From Actinomycetota bacterium (GTDB lineage Bacteria; Actinomycetota; Thermoleophilia; Solirubrobacterales; Solirubrobacteraceae), in NCBI GenBank assembly GCA_019348435.1, contig JAHWJM010000079.1:1-9289 (forward strand): a stretch of 9,289 nt of DNA, written 5' to 3'. Within the stretch, counting starts at the first letter, position 1. Each line of letters starts with the position of its first letter. The notes beneath the pieces were generated by a model. That model saw nothing but the letters and a program-made list of their open reading frames with translations, had not been told where the DNA came from and made no database searches. The translations under genes and the position numbers were made by a program. Shown here one piece after another: positions 1 through 6,175 of this stretch.

Positions 1-547
1 CCGACGGCGAGTGACCGGGGCGGTGCAGCACGCGCAGCGTGCGGTCGCGCAGGCGCAGCTCGGAGTTCGCGGCCAGCGGGCGTGTCACGGTCGCCGCCGC
101 GCCCCAGGCGCGGTAGCTCTGTGAGACGCCGATCAGCGCCTGGCGGACGTCCCCGGGGATGCCGTGCTCGGCCATGATCCGGGCGGCGAAGGCGTCGTCG
201 GCGTCCATCGCCTCGCTCCAGTGCTCCACCCACGGCGCGAGCAGGTCCAGCGCGGCGACCTCCGCGCCCGAGCGCCGCGCGAGGATCGACACGAGCCCGA
301 GGTGGTCGATGTGCTGATGGGAGATGACGATCAGCTCGAGGTCCTCGACGCGCCGCCCCTGCGCGGCGAGCGCGCGCTCCAGAGCATCGAGCGCCGCGCC
401 CGAGTTCGGCCCGCTGTCGACGAGCGTCAGCGGGTCGTCGTCGATGAGGTAGGTGTTGACCCGGCCGATGCGAAACGGCGTCGGGATCGGCAGGCAGTGG
501 ATGCCGGCGTTGGCGGCGCGAGCGAGCGCCGCCGCGGCTTCGCTCAT
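1..547 (-). CDS. Metallo-beta-lactamase-fold hydrolase, partial (C-terminus beyond left edge)
   Basis: The gene reads leftward from the ATG at 547-545 and is still open at base 1, giving the first 182 residues. The metal-binding motif of the metallo-beta-lactamase superfamily is clear: H77-Q-H79-I-D81-H82, preceded by a strand ending L-V-D-S-G (about 42-46). A second metal histidine is H179 in P-G-H-S-P-S, which in the family is followed by Asp, just outside the window. Such proteins bind two metal ions and hydrolyse varied esters, thioesters or phosphodiesters, so the substrate cannot be named; the family includes glyoxalase II-like and RNase Z-like enzymes. It lies 55 bp downstream of the phosphomutase gene on the same strand and is probably cotranscribed. 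There is no good Shine-Dalgarno site before this ATG and no in-frame GTG nearby upstream, so the start is likely but not certain. No signal peptide is seen, which suggests a cytoplasmic protein. Confidence 0.85.
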   Translation of the reverse strand, partial: MSEAAAALARAANAGIHCLPIPTPFRIGRVNTYLIDDDPLTLVDSGPNSGAALDALERALAAQGRRVEDLELIVISHQHIDHLGLVSILARRSGAEVAALDLLAPWVEHWSEAMDADDAFAARIMAEHGIPGDVRQALIGVSQSYRAWGAAATVTRPLAANSELRLRDRTLRVLHRPGHSPS

Positions 548-602
548 CGCGAGGACGCGCGTGCCCGCTCGACTCGAGCTGCGGTCGAGCGGTGGCGCGC
601 GG

Positions 603-1985
603 TCATGAGCGGATGATCGCGAGCACCTCGTCGCGCTGGCGCTCCATGTGCTCCCTCGAGACCAGCGACTCCAGGCAGAGGCGCATGAGCGGCTCGGTGT
701 TCGAGGTGCGCACGTTGAAGTGCCACGAGTCGTAGTCGACCGAGACGCCGTCGAGGTGGTCGATCCTCGCGTCGTCGTAGCGCTGCTCGATCTGCGTGAG
801 CTTGGCGTGCATGTCCTGCACCTCGGAGTTGATCTCGCCGGAGATGAAGTACCGCGAGTGGTAGCGCTCCAGCAGCTCGGACATCTTCTTGTCCTCGACG
901 CTCAGCAGCTCGAGGATCAGCAGCGCCGGGATCGTGCCGCTGTCGGCGCCGTAGAAGTCGCGGAAGTAGTAGTGGCCGGAGACCTCGCCGCCGAAGGCCG
1001 CGCCCTCGTCGCGCATCCGGGTCTTGAAGAAGGCGTGGCCGACGCGGTTGACGTGCGCCCGGCCGCCCGCCGCCTCGACCAGGTCGGGCACCGCCCGCGA
1101 GGCCCGGACGTCGTAGAGGATGTCGGCGCCGGGGTGCTTGTCGAGGATCGACTCGGCGAGCAGCGCCGTCAGGAAGTCCCCGTCGACGAACCGCCCCGTG
1201 TCGTCGATGAAGAAGCAGCGGTCGGCGTCGCCGTCCCACGCGATGCCCAGGTCGGCGCCCTCCTCGACGACCTTGCGCATGAGGAACTCGCGGTTCTCGG
1301 GCAGCAGGGGGTTGGGCTCGTGGTCGGGAAACTCGCCGTCGGGCGTCCAGTAGGCGGTGATGAGGTCGAGGCCGAGGCGCTCGAGCAGCGGGCCGACCAT
1401 CGGCCCGGCCATCCCGTTGCCGCCGTCGACGACGACGCGCAGCGGCTTGACGGCGTCCGGGTCGATGAACTTCAGCGCGTCGGCGCGGAACTCGTCGTAG
1501 ATCTCGACCTCGTCGACGCTGCCGTGGGCGCTTTCCGGCGGCTTCTCTCCGAGCCCGGCCTCGATCATGCGGCGGACGTCCTGGATCCCGGCGTCGCCTG
1601 ACAGCGCGATCGCGCCCTCGCGCACGAGCTTGGCGCCCGTGTAGGTCTTCGGGTTGTGCGAGGCGGTGCACATCAAGCCGCCGTCGAGCTCGCGCGAGCC
1701 GACGAGCCAGTAGAGCATCTCGCTGCCGACCTGGCCGGCGTCGACGACCGCCGCGCCCTCGCACGTCATCCCCTCGCGATAGCGCGCCGCGAGCTCGGGC
1801 GCGCTGAGGCGCATGTCGCGGCCGAGGCCGATGCGCAGCTCGCGCACCGGCTTGCCGCCGAGGTCGGAGAGCACGCGCGCGAACGCGCGGCCGACGGATT
1901 CGGCGACGTCGCCGTCGATCTCGTCGCCGTACAGGCCGCGGACGTCGTAGGCCTTGAAGATGTGCGCTGGAACGGTGGTTGCCAT
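603..1985 (-). CDS. manB: Phosphomannomutase/phosphoglucomutase
   Basis: A 460-residue enzyme of the alpha-D-phosphohexomutase family, full family length. It interconverts hexose 6-phosphate and 1-phosphate, feeding GDP-mannose or UDP-glucose synthesis for cell-surface glycans. The four-domain layout is visible through its signatures: the N-terminal F-K-A-Y-D-V-R-G (10-17), the phosphoserine loop T-A-S-H-N-P with catalytic S109, the magnesium loop D251-G-D-A-D-R256, the sugar-binding loop G-G-E-V-S-G-H (332-338), and the phosphate-binding R-T-S-N-T-E-P (426-432). The G-E-V-S-G-H-Y-Y-F-R-D-F stretch resembles ManB/CpsG phosphomannomutases, but many members act on both mannose and glucose, so substrate preference is inferred. 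The frame is open further up to 2042, but the ATG at 1985 begins the conserved part and sits 4 bases after a predicted transcription start; the longer form would start inside the divergent promoter region. The gene diverges from yebC. Confidence 0.93.
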   Translation of the reverse strand: MATTVPAHIFKAYDVRGLYGDEIDGDVAESVGRAFARVLSDLGGKPVRELRIGLGRDMRLSAPELAARYREGMTCEGAAVVDAGQVGSEMLYWLVGSRELDGGLMCTASHNPKTYTGAKLVREGAIALSGDAGIQDVRRMIEAGLGEKPPESAHGSVDEVEIYDEFRADALKFIDPDAVKPLRVVVDGGNGMAGPMVGPLLERLGLDLITAYWTPDGEFPDHEPNPLLPENREFLMRKVVEEGADLGIAWDGDADRCFFIDDTGRFVDGDFLTALLAESILDKHPGADILYDVRASRAVPDLVEAAGGRAHVNRVGHAFFKTRMRDEGAAFGGEVSGHYYFRDFYGADSGTIPALLILELLSVEDKKMSELLERYHSRYFISGEINSEVQDMHAKLTQIEQRYDDARIDHLDGVSVDYDSWHFNVRTSNTEPLMRLCLESLVSREHMERQRDEVLAIIRS

Positions 1986-1995
1986 GAGGTGGCGG

Positions 1996-2001
1996 ATCGT
2001 A
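1996..2001 (-). promoter_or_regulatory. Predicted -10 element of the manB promoter (TACGAT)
   Basis: On the minus strand TACGAT matches the actinobacterial -10 pattern TANNNT. Its last T lies 11 bases before the A of the manB ATG, so transcription starting 7 bases after that T would leave a leader of about 4 bases. No convincing -35 box or Shine-Dalgarno site is seen. This is a pattern match only. Confidence 0.4.
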
Positions 2002-2042
2002 GTGCGGACGTGCGCGGGATAGCCGGCGGCAGCCGCGGGCAT

Positions 2043-2059
2043 GCGGGCGATCGGCCCGC
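2043..2059. repeat. Inverted repeat in the manB/yebC divergent intergenic region
   Basis: GCGGGC and GCCCGC (6-bp arms) flank the 5-base loop GATCG. The repeat sits just upstream of the yebC -10 hexamer, covering the place of the -35 box, so it could be an operator. In DNA of this GC content short GC arms arise often by chance, so the call is weak. Confidence 0.25.
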
Positions 2060-2065
2060 GCGCTC

Positions 2066-2071
2066 TACAAT
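2066..2071 (+). promoter_or_regulatory. Predicted -10 element of a leaderless yebC promoter (TACAAT)
   Basis: TACAAT differs from the TATAAT consensus by one base and stands out in GC-rich surroundings. The last T is exactly 7 bases before the A of the yebC ATG, the usual distance from -10 box to transcription start, so the transcript would begin with AUG. There is no Shine-Dalgarno sequence before the ATG, which agrees with leaderless translation. No clear -35 box is seen. Confidence 0.6.
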
Positions 2072-2077
2072 CGCGCC

Positions 2078-2827
2078 ATGTCCGGCCACTCGAAGTGGGC
2101 TTCGATCAAGCACAAGAAGGCCGTCGTGGACTCGCGCCGCGGCAAGCTGTTCACGAAGCTCGCCCGCGCGATCACGACCGCGGCCCGCGACGGCGGCGGC
2201 GAGCTCGAGGGCAATCCGGCGCTGCAGCTCGCCGTCCAGAAAGCGCGCGACGCCTCGATGCCGAAGGACAACATCGAGCGGGCGATCGCGAAGGGCACCG
2301 GCGCGGGCGCCGACGCGGCCGCGATCGAGGACGTCATGTACGAGGGCTACGGGCCCGGCGGTGTCGCGCTGCTGATCGAGGCGATGACCGAGAACCGCAA
2401 CCGCACCGGGGCCGACGTGCGCCACCTGCTCTCCAAGCACGGCGGCAGCCTCGGCGAGCCCGGCTCGGTCTCCTACCTGTTCGACAAGCGCGGGCTGATC
2501 CTCGTGGACGCCGATCGCTACGACGAGGACGACCTCATGCCGGCGATCGAGGCCGGCGCAGAGGACATCGCGGCCGAGGAGGGCATCTTCGAGATCACCA
2601 CCGAGCCGACGGATCTCACCGCCGTGCGCGCAGCGCTCGAGGAGGTCGAGATCGAGCTGCAGTCCGCCGAGCTGGCATGGCTGCCGAAGGCGCGCGTGCC
2701 GGTCGCCGAGGACGACGCCGCGAAGCTCATGCGGCTCATCGACGCGCTCGAGGAGAACGACGACATCGACGCGGTCCACGCGAACTTCGACATCGACGCG
2801 GAAGTGCTGGAGCGGGTGGCGGGCTAG
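2078..2827 (+). CDS. yebC: YebC/TACO1-family translation factor / putative transcriptional regulator
   Basis: A 249-residue protein of typical YebC length, beginning with the family signature M-S-G-H-S-K-W-A-S-I-K-H-K-K. Further hallmarks are the R-G-K-L-F-T-K-L segment (21-28), M-P-K-D-N-I-E-R-A-I-A-K-G (about 61-73), and the Y-E-G-Y-G-P-G-G-V-A segment (about 88-97), followed by the N-R-N-R-T run. The family was long annotated as a DNA-binding regulator (it represses ruvC-linked genes in some bacteria); later work on YebC and mitochondrial TACO1 supports a role in helping ribosomes through polyproline or other stalling sequences. Which role dominates here cannot be read from sequence. The protein is cytoplasmic and acidic towards the C-terminus. 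It stands before ruvCAB, the classical arrangement, but a small gene on the other strand separates them, so it probably has its own transcript. Confidence 0.96.
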   Translation: MSGHSKWASIKHKKAVVDSRRGKLFTKLARAITTAARDGGGELEGNPALQLAVQKARDASMPKDNIERAIAKGTGAGADAAAIEDVMYEGYGPGGVALLIEAMTENRNRTGADVRHLLSKHGGSLGEPGSVSYLFDKRGLILVDADRYDEDDLMPAIEAGAEDIAAEEGIFEITTEPTDLTAVRAALEEVEIELQSAELAWLPKARVPVAEDDAAKLMRLIDALEENDDIDAVHANFDIDAEVLERVAG

Positions 2828-2927
2828 CGAGTTCGGCGGGCGGCTGCGAGGCGCCTTGCTTTGGGCGGTGTGGGTGGACGGTGGCCGCGGTCGCTGGTGT
2901 GGGGAGCGGGGGTCGCTGCAGCGAGTG

Positions 2928-3218
2928 CTACCTCGCGCGCCGGCGGCGGATGACGATGTCGCCGATGATCGAACCGGGTGGTCCGCCGGTGACGACGGTG
3001 ATCGCCGGAAACCACCAGCCCCAGAGGCCGTCGAGAGCGCCCTTGGCGCAAAAGCCGACGAGCGCGATGAACAGCAGCCCGTGGGTCATCCCGATCGGGA
3101 ACACGGGGATGTCGAGATCACCGAAGCGGTGCAGCAGCAGCGGGACGAGCAGGAGCGCGTCGACGATCGCGAGGACGAGGATGACGTTGAGCCGACGCGT
3201 GATCTGATCGGGGTTCAC
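2928..3218 (-). CDS. Small integral membrane protein, DUF3817-like
   Basis: A 96-residue protein with the start taken at the GTG at 3218; the frame is open upstream to 3260, but the extra 14 residues are Arg-rich and would lie in the divergent promoter region. Three membrane segments are apparent: about 11-30, 42-60 and 66-90, the last ending in a run of arginines (91-94, 96) that should stay in the cytoplasm. The G-M-T-H-G-L-L-F motif (43-50) resembles the conserved G-P-I-H-G stretch of DUF3817, a family of actinobacterial membrane proteins of unknown function; this is recognition from memory. The gene is convergent with yebC (100 bp between stops) and divergent from ruvC. No role in recombination is implied by its sequence. 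Confidence 0.75.
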   Translation of the reverse strand: MNPDQITRRLNVILVLAIVDALLLVPLLLHRFGDLDIPVFPIGMTHGLLFIALVGFCAKGALDGLWGWWFPAITVVTGGPPGSIIGDIVIRRRRAR

Positions 3219-3226
3219 GCGGCGGG

Positions 3227-3232
3227 AGCCTA
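3227..3232 (-). promoter_or_regulatory. Predicted -10 element of the DUF3817-like gene (TAGGCT)
   Basis: TAGGCT on the minus strand matches TANNNT. Its last T is 9 bases before the G of the GTG start, predicting a leader of about 2 bases. The same hexamer occurs at 5692-5697 before the zinc-ribbon/PAS gene. It supports the GTG start at 3218. No -35 box is clear. Confidence 0.4.
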
Positions 3233-3250
3233 GTGGTCGTCGCCGGACGT

Positions 3251-3269
3251 TGCCGCGCACGGCGCGGCA
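3251..3269. repeat. Perfect 8-bp inverted repeat in the divergent region before ruvC
   Basis: TGCCGCGC and GCGCGGCA flank a 3-base loop (ACG). The repeat lies between the two divergent promoters, about 57 bases before ruvC and 33 before the GTG of the membrane-protein gene. It could be an operator or a hairpin; there is no T-run, so it is not a standard terminator. No known binding-site consensus such as an SOS box is recognised in it. Confidence 0.35.
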
Positions 3270-3311
3270 CTGCCGAATGGGCCTCGCGCGGGAGGCATCC
3301 GACCCGCCGCG

Positions 3312-3317
3312 CAGAAT
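3312..3317 (+). promoter_or_regulatory. Possible -10 element of the ruvCAB operon (CAGAAT)
   Basis: CAGAAT keeps the A at position 2 and T at position 6 but lacks the first T. It would place the transcription start about 2 bases before the ruvC ATG. A purine-rich GAGAGG (3318-3323) also precedes the ATG, but with only 2 bases of spacing, too close for an efficient Shine-Dalgarno site. Weak call, helped mainly by its similarity to the layout at the other operon heads. Confidence 0.25.
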
Positions 3318-3325
3318 GAGAGGCC

Positions 3326-3952
3326 ATGATCGTCCTCGGCATCGATCCCGGCACCGCGAACACCGGCTACGGCGTCGTCGAACGTCGTGGCAACCGCCTC
3401 CTCGCGCTCGACGGCGGCGTCATCACCACCCGTCCGGAGTCCCCACCGCAGTTTCGCCTGGCGAACATCCACCGCCGCGTCTGCGCGCTGCTCGACGAGC
3501 ACAAGGTCAACGTCCTCGCGATGGAGGACGTCTACTTCGGGCGCAACGCGACGAGCGCCTTCGCCGTCGGGCAGGCGCGCGGTGTGGTCATGCTCGCGGG
3601 CGGTCAGCGGCGCCTGGCGTGCGTCTCCTACACGCCTCAGCAGATCAAGTACGCCGTCTGCGGCTCCGGCCGCGCGGAGAAGGATCAGGTCGCCCGGATG
3701 GTGCAGATGCTGCTCAGCCTCGACTCGCCGCCGCGCCCCGACCACGCGGCCGACGCGCTGGCGATCGCGATCTGCCACGTCAACGGCGCCCCGCACGCGG
3801 CTGCCGTTGCCGAAAGCGTCGTCGTCCCCGAGCCCCACGACGTGACCGAGATGCGCCTCTCGCGCGGACCGGGATCCGCGGCGGGCGAGGAAGGTCCGCA
3901 CGGCCGGTTCGGCGACAGCGGCGACCTTCCCGCGCAGTCCCACGACGAATGA
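3326..3952 (+). CDS. ruvC: Crossover junction endodeoxyribonuclease RuvC
   Basis: A 208-residue Holliday-junction resolvase. RuvC dimers make paired nicks in four-way junctions that RuvAB has positioned, completing homologous recombination and repair of stalled forks. The RNase H-like fold begins with I-V-L-G-I-D-P-G-T (catalytic D7); the second acid is E67 in L-A-M-E-D-V-Y-F-G-R-N; the last pair is H140 and D143 in P-D-H-A-A-D-A-L-A. The enterobacterial enzyme has Asp at the H140 place; His there is known in others such as Thermus RuvC. The F-G-R-N-A-T-S-A-F loop and Q-A-R-G segment (71-86) are also typical. The core ends near residue 155, leaving a Gly/Ser/acidic tail of about 50 residues, longer than usual (family about 160-180). 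Its stop overlaps the ruvA start as ATGA, indicating translational coupling. Confidence 0.96.
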   Translation: MIVLGIDPGTANTGYGVVERRGNRLLALDGGVITTRPESPPQFRLANIHRRVCALLDEHKVNVLAMEDVYFGRNATSAFAVGQARGVVMLAGGQRRLACVSYTPQQIKYAVCGSGRAEKDQVARMVQMLLSLDSPPRPDHAADALAIAICHVNGAPHAAAVAESVVVPEPHDVTEMRLSRGPGSAAGEEGPHGRFGDSGDLPAQSHDE

Positions 3953-4596
3953 TCGCGCTGCTGCGCGGCGAGGTCGCCGTCCGCCGGGCCGACCACGTCG
4001 TCGTCCTCGCCGGCGGCGTCGGCTACCGGCTCGCGGTCTCGGCGGAGACGCTGCGCCACGTGCCGGCCGTGGGCCATCCCGTCACGCTGCACAGCCATCT
4101 CGTCGTGCGCGACGACGCGCTCGCGCTCTACGGATTCGTGCACGAGCAGGAGCGCGATCTGTTCCTCGCGTTGATCGGCGTGCAGTCGGTGGGCCCGAAG
4201 GTCGCGCTCGCCGTGCTGAGCGGGGGCACCCCGCGCGAGCTCATCACGGCATTGGCATCCGGCGACGTCGCCCGACTGCAGGCCGTGCCCGGCATCGGCA
4301 AGCGCACCGCCGAGCGGATCGTCGTCGAGCTGCGCGAGAAGGTCGGCGGTGCGGCGCTCGACGACGACGTCGTCATCACCCGCGCCGACAGCCCGTTGCG
4401 CGTCGCGCGCGACGGCCTCGTCGAGCTCGGCTTCAGCGTCGTCGAGGCCGACGAGGCGCTGCGCGACGCCGTCGGTGAAACGCCCGAGGAGCTCATCGCC
4501 GAAGGCCTGCGGGCGGCCGCCGCCCGCGACTCGCGCAACGCGCCGGCCGGGGCCGTCGGCGGCGACTCGTTGAGCGACGGCCGGGCCGCGGCGTGA
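3949..4596 (+). CDS. ruvA: Holliday junction branch migration complex subunit RuvA
   Basis: A 215-residue protein starting at the ATG that overlaps the ruvC stop. RuvA tetramers hold the Holliday junction in a square-planar form and load RuvB rings on opposite arms. The three domains are visible: an OB-fold N-terminal domain (M-I-A-L-L-R-G start to about 63, with G-V-G-Y-R-L at 23-28 and Y-G-F at 61-63), two helix-hairpin-helix motifs around L-I-G-V-Q-S-V-G-P-K (75-84) and V-P-G-I-G-K-R-T-A-E-R-I (113-124), and a C-terminal RuvB-binding domain (about 148-193) joined by an acidic linker (138-141). A Gly/Ala-rich tail of about 20 residues follows domain III. The frame is open far upstream, but that part lies over ruvC and is not coding. 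Its stop overlaps the ruvB GTG (GTGA). Confidence 0.96.
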   Translation: MIALLRGEVAVRRADHVVVLAGGVGYRLAVSAETLRHVPAVGHPVTLHSHLVVRDDALALYGFVHEQERDLFLALIGVQSVGPKVALAVLSGGTPRELITALASGDVARLQAVPGIGKRTAERIVVELREKVGGAALDDDVVITRADSPLRVARDGLVELGFSVVEADEALRDAVGETPEELIAEGLRAAAARDSRNAPAGAVGGDSLSDGRAAA

Positions 4597-5618
4597 GCTC
4601 CACGACGCCTCGCATCCAGACTCCCGTGCTACTCGAGGAGGATGAGCTCGACCGCTCACTGCGCCCGCGCCGCCTCGAGGACTTCGTCGGCCAGCCCGCG
4701 CTGAAGGAGCAGCTCGCGATCGCGGTCGCCGCCGCGCGAGGGCGCGACGAGCCGCTGGACCACGTCCTGCTCGCCGGTCCGCCCGGCCTGGGCAAGACGA
4801 CCCTGGCCCAGATCATCGCCGCTGAGCTCGGCGTGCCGTTCGTGCAGACGGCGGGGCCGACGCTCGAGCGCAAGGCCGACATCGCCGCCTTCCTCACGGC
4901 GCTGCAGCCGCGCAGCGTCTTCTTCGTCGACGAGATCCATCGCCTCCAGCGCGCGCTGGAGGAGACGTTCTATCCCGCGATGGAGGATCGCCAGCTGCCG
5001 ATCACCGTCGGCCTCGGCGCCGGCGCGCGGATCGTGACGCTCGACCTGCCGCCGTTCACGCTCATCGGCGCGACGACGCGCACCGGCCTGCTGACGGCGC
5101 CGCTGCGCGACCGCTTCGGCCTGCAGCACCGCCTCGAGCACTACGGCATCGACGACCTCGCCACGATCGTCGAACGCTCGGCGCGGATCCTCGACGTGGC
5201 CCTCGAGCGCGAGGGAGCGCTGGCGATCGCCGGCCGCAGCCGCGGCACGCCGCGCGTGGCCAACCGCCTGCTCAAGCGGGTCCGCGACTACGCCGAGGTT
5301 CGCTGCGGCGGCGTCGTCTCGGTCGAGGCGGCCGACGCGGCGCTGGCGCTCATGGAGATCGACGACCTCGGCCTCGACCGGCTCGACCGCGAGCTGCTGC
5401 GCGCGCTGTGCGTGAAGTTCGAGGGTGGCCCGGTCGGCCTCTCCACGCTCGCCGTGACGGTCGGCGAGGAGCAGGACACGATCGAGGACGTCTACGAGCC
5501 CTACCTGCTGCAGTGCGGGCTGCTCAAGCGCACGCCGCGCGGCCGCGCCGCGACGAAGCGCACCTACGAGCACATCGGCCTCGAGCCTCCGGCGACGGCG
5601 CCCGAGAGCCTGTTCTGA
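4593..5618 (+). CDS. ruvB: Holliday junction branch migration DNA helicase RuvB
   Basis: A 341-residue AAA+ ATPase of normal RuvB length, starting at a GTG that overlaps the ruvA stop. Hexameric rings pump DNA through the RuvA-bound junction using ATP. Seen in order: the N-terminal R-P-R-R-L-E-D-F-V-G-Q segment (24-34), Walker A G-P-P-G-L-G-K68-T-T (62-70), Walker B F-V-D113-E114-I-H (111-116), sensor I around I-G-A-T-T-R-T-G (158-165), the arginine-finger segment L-R-D-R-F-G (171-176), the G-T-P-R-V-A-N-R-L-L-K-R-V-R-D-Y-A stretch containing sensor II, and a C-terminal winged-helix domain including G-G-P-V-G-L-S-T-L-A and ending near R-G-R-A-A-T. All key residues are present, so the RuvABC set is complete. 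There is no Shine-Dalgarno site, so translation probably depends on coupling to ruvA. It is the last gene of the ruv operon; 89 bp follow before the next gene. Confidence 0.97.
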   Translation: MSSTTPRIQTPVLLEEDELDRSLRPRRLEDFVGQPALKEQLAIAVAAARGRDEPLDHVLLAGPPGLGKTTLAQIIAAELGVPFVQTAGPTLERKADIAAFLTALQPRSVFFVDEIHRLQRALEETFYPAMEDRQLPITVGLGAGARIVTLDLPPFTLIGATTRTGLLTAPLRDRFGLQHRLEHYGIDDLATIVERSARILDVALEREGALAIAGRSRGTPRVANRLLKRVRDYAEVRCGGVVSVEAADAALALMEIDDLGLDRLDRELLRALCVKFEGGPVGLSTLAVTVGEEQDTIEDVYEPYLLQCGLLKRTPRGRAATKRTYEHIGLEPPATAPESLF

Positions 5619-5682
5619 GCACGCTGCCGGACGTGCGGCGACGGCCGCGCGCCGCGACGCCGCCTTCACCTGGGATTAAGCG

Positions 5683-5702
5683 AGGCTTGACTAGGCTTAG
5701 CA
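5683..5702 (+). promoter_or_regulatory. Promoter region of the zinc-ribbon/PAS gene with a 10-bp-spaced direct repeat
   Basis: TAGGCT at 5692-5697 fits the TANNNT -10 pattern; its last T is 11 bases before the ATG at 5708, predicting a leader of about 4 bases. AGGCTT is repeated at 5683-5688 and 5693-5698, one helical turn apart, overlapping this -10 box, and a TTGACT sequence (5687-5692) lies between. The repeat could bind a regulator or could be chance. No clear -35 box stands at the usual distance. Confidence 0.4.
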
Positions 5703-5707
5703 GCGCA

Positions 5708-6157
5708 ATGGCACATCTGTTCATCTGTCCGAACTGCGGCAACCGCAGTACGGAGACCGATCGCACCGCGGGCTTCTCGCGCCAGGCCAAGGGCTGCGCG
5801 AAATGTGGTTTCGGGTTTCTCTTCGAGTTGCTCGACGACTACTACCCGGCGCCTACCGCTGCGTTCTTCGTGTGCGATCAGGAGGGGCGCGTCATCGGTT
5901 GCGGCCGCGGCTCGTTCGAGCTGACGGGCCTCAACGACGAGCGCGTCATCGGCCGCAAGGCCAACGAGGTCCTCGGGCTGCGCTTCGAGGACGGCAGCGA
6001 CCATGTCAGCACCGTGCTCGAGTGGGGCGTGCGCGCCCTGGGCAAGCGCGTCACGGTCAACGCCGAGGGCGATCTGCCGGCCGACGCCACCGCCGACCTG
6101 TTTCCGGCCTACGACGACGACGGCGGACTGCTGCTCGTCCTCACGCCGGGCAAGTAA
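5708..6157 (+). CDS. Zinc-ribbon plus PAS-like domain protein of unknown function
   Basis: A 149-residue soluble protein. The N-terminus has two CxxC knuckles, C7-P-N-C10 and C30-A-K-C33, separated by 19 residues, a treble-clef or zinc-ribbon arrangement that should bind one zinc ion. Residues about 47-147 look like a PAS domain: a start like P-T-A-A-F-F-V-C-D-Q-E-G-R-V-I-G-C-G, then S-F-E-L-T-G-L and V-I-G-R-K-A-N-E-V-L-G-L, and a last strand G-G-L-L-L-V-L-T-P-G-K. PAS domains sense small molecules, redox or light, or mediate dimerisation; no heme or flavin residue can be assigned here. There is no output domain, signal peptide or membrane segment. The frame is open upstream to 5408, but that part overlaps ruvB; the ATG at 5708 begins the conserved zinc knuckle. 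It lies 89 bp after ruvB and 18 bp before secDF, and is likely cotranscribed with secDF. Confidence 0.85.
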   Translation: MAHLFICPNCGNRSTETDRTAGFSRQAKGCAKCGFGFLFELLDDYYPAPTAAFFVCDQEGRVIGCGRGSFELTGLNDERVIGRKANEVLGLRFEDGSDHVSTVLEWGVRALGKRVTVNAEGDLPADATADLFPAYDDDGGLLLVLTPGK

Positions 6158-6163
6158 CCTGCT

Positions 6164-6169
6164 GAGAAG
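6164..6169 (+). promoter_or_regulatory. Shine-Dalgarno site of secDF (GAGAAG)
   Basis: GAGAAG with 6 bases of spacing to the GTG at 6176. The upstream gene's in-frame stop (TAA at 6155-6157) rules out an earlier start, so this site decides the secDF start. It contrasts with the operon-head genes, which have no such site. Confidence 0.65.
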
Positions 6170-6175
6170 ACCTCT

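Noticed and set aside
544..1764. Long Arg-rich minus-strand frame, and plus-strand frame 648-1601, over manB
   Set aside because: Both are low-complexity shadows; the manB frame has all phosphohexomutase motifs.
2913..2924. 12-bp perfect palindrome TCGCTGCAGCGA between yebC and the membrane-protein gene as a terminator
   Set aside because: It has no loop and no T-run, so it does not form a terminator hairpin; one short palindrome in GC-rich DNA is weak evidence.
3250..3948. N-terminal extension of the ruvA frame over ruvC
   Set aside because: Arg/Pro-rich shadow; RuvA starts at 3949 with its standard N-terminus.
5619..5682. Terminator after ruvB
   Set aside because: Only loose GC-rich inverted segments without a clean stem or T-run were seen.
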